Assembly: GCA_030374735.1 (NCBI GenBank) | Contig: JASCIV010000578.1 | Coordinates: forward strand, 1 to 16,253 | Direction of reading: 5' to 3' | DNA length: 16,253 bases | Origin: Gracilaria caudata | Taxonomy: Eukaryota > Rhodophyta > Florideophyceae > Gracilariales > Gracilariaceae | Shown: positions 15,895 through 16,253 of the stretch, in pieces | Position numbering within the stretch: position 1 is the stretch's first letter | How the letters are laid out: each line of letters begins with the position of its first letter | Position numbers and translations under genes: made by a program | Notes under the pieces: model-generated | What the model saw: the letters and a program-made list of their open reading frames with translations, nothing else | Database searches by the model: none | What the model was told of the DNA's origin: nothing

Positions 15895-16253
15895 TCTGGA
15901 CAGTATAACAATTTCCCATTCGCTCGACTAGAATGGAGCAGAATGGCTGGAGTAAATGAGAGGGCCACCCGTTAAAGGAGAATCCTCTGAATCTCAGTCT
16001 GAAACATCCCAGACGGCATCAAAGAAGCTCATCCACGCATGATGAATTGATTTCTACACGCCCAAGGACTCGTACAGAGTAATTGTGTTTCCGTTGTGGC
16101 CAGCGGCGCTTGAGCTTCTGTAAGAGCATCTCCACTGGCAGGAAATTTGGGAGCAAATGAGCAAACGCTCTAACAATACGGAGTACACTTGTACTTCTCT
16201 CATTTGTGTAAACAGTGAGTATTCTGTAGTATCCGTCAGCGTTTTTGACTCAA
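15895..16253. promoter_or_regulatory. 5' flank of the alpha/beta-hydrolase gene
   Basis: These 359 bp upstream of the hydrolase start should hold its promoter and 5' UTR. Composition is balanced. No TATA box, palindrome or RNA gene stands out, and no frame of note reaches the window edge. Confidence 0.4.

Noticed and set aside
1..16253. CRISPR array, prophage or bacterial operon structure
   Set aside because: There are no regularly spaced repeats, no Shine-Dalgarno sites and no co-directional overlapping genes; the gene families and layout are eukaryotic.

Overview
The window reads as nuclear DNA of a gene-dense, intron-poor unicellular eukaryote, most likely an alga. All six recognisable genes are single uninterrupted frames, and the products are of eukaryotic type: an XAF1/TRAF-type zinc-finger protein, a cupin_4/JmjC-fold protein with a signal peptide, and plant/alga-like WS/DGAT acyltransferases. 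Several starts sit in good Kozak context. There are no operons or Shine-Dalgarno sites, and a decayed LINE-type retroelement is present. A porphyridiophyte red alga (high-GC, intron-poor) would fit, but that is an inference from gene style and not from any diagnostic sequence.

Layout. Positions 1-5005 are GC-rich (hand counts: about 77% at 61-120, 72% at 3661-3720). They hold a small coiled-coil protein gene on the minus strand (568-1212) that contains a (CGG)11-AGG-CGG tract coding for polyproline. Next come two divergent paralogous WS/DGAT genes (1684-3123 minus, 3641-5005 plus). They share a 517-bp intergenic region that carries an 11-bp hairpin and two ACACGTGT palindromes flanking an AT-rich patch. 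Composition falls within the second WS/DGAT gene to about 52% at 4681-4740.

Positions 5006-9052 are a 4-kb AT-richer block (about 40% GC at 5641-5700) without a convincing gene. Its best-supported content is the C-terminal end of a LINE-type reverse transcriptase polyprotein (7970-8437), recognisable by a terminal zinc knuckle with one ligand replaced. Weaker matches to RNase H and RT motifs lie upstream on the same strand, so the whole block may be one decayed element.

Positions 9053-16253 are of intermediate GC and again gene-bearing: a secreted or ER-lumenal cupin-fold protein that appears to have lost its metal ligands (9053-10534 minus), the zinc-finger protein (11361-12245 plus), a Maf/HAM1-like nucleotide pyrophosphatase (12261-12881 minus) converging on it with 15 bp between stop codons, a broken reading frame (13582-13938 plus), and an alpha/beta-hydrolase with a GHSRGG nucleophile elbow (14542-15894 minus).

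How they fit together. The two acyltransferases make neutral lipid (wax ester or triacylglycerol), and the hydrolase could act on esters, but nothing in the sequence ties it to them. The other genes look like unrelated housekeeping or signalling neighbours.
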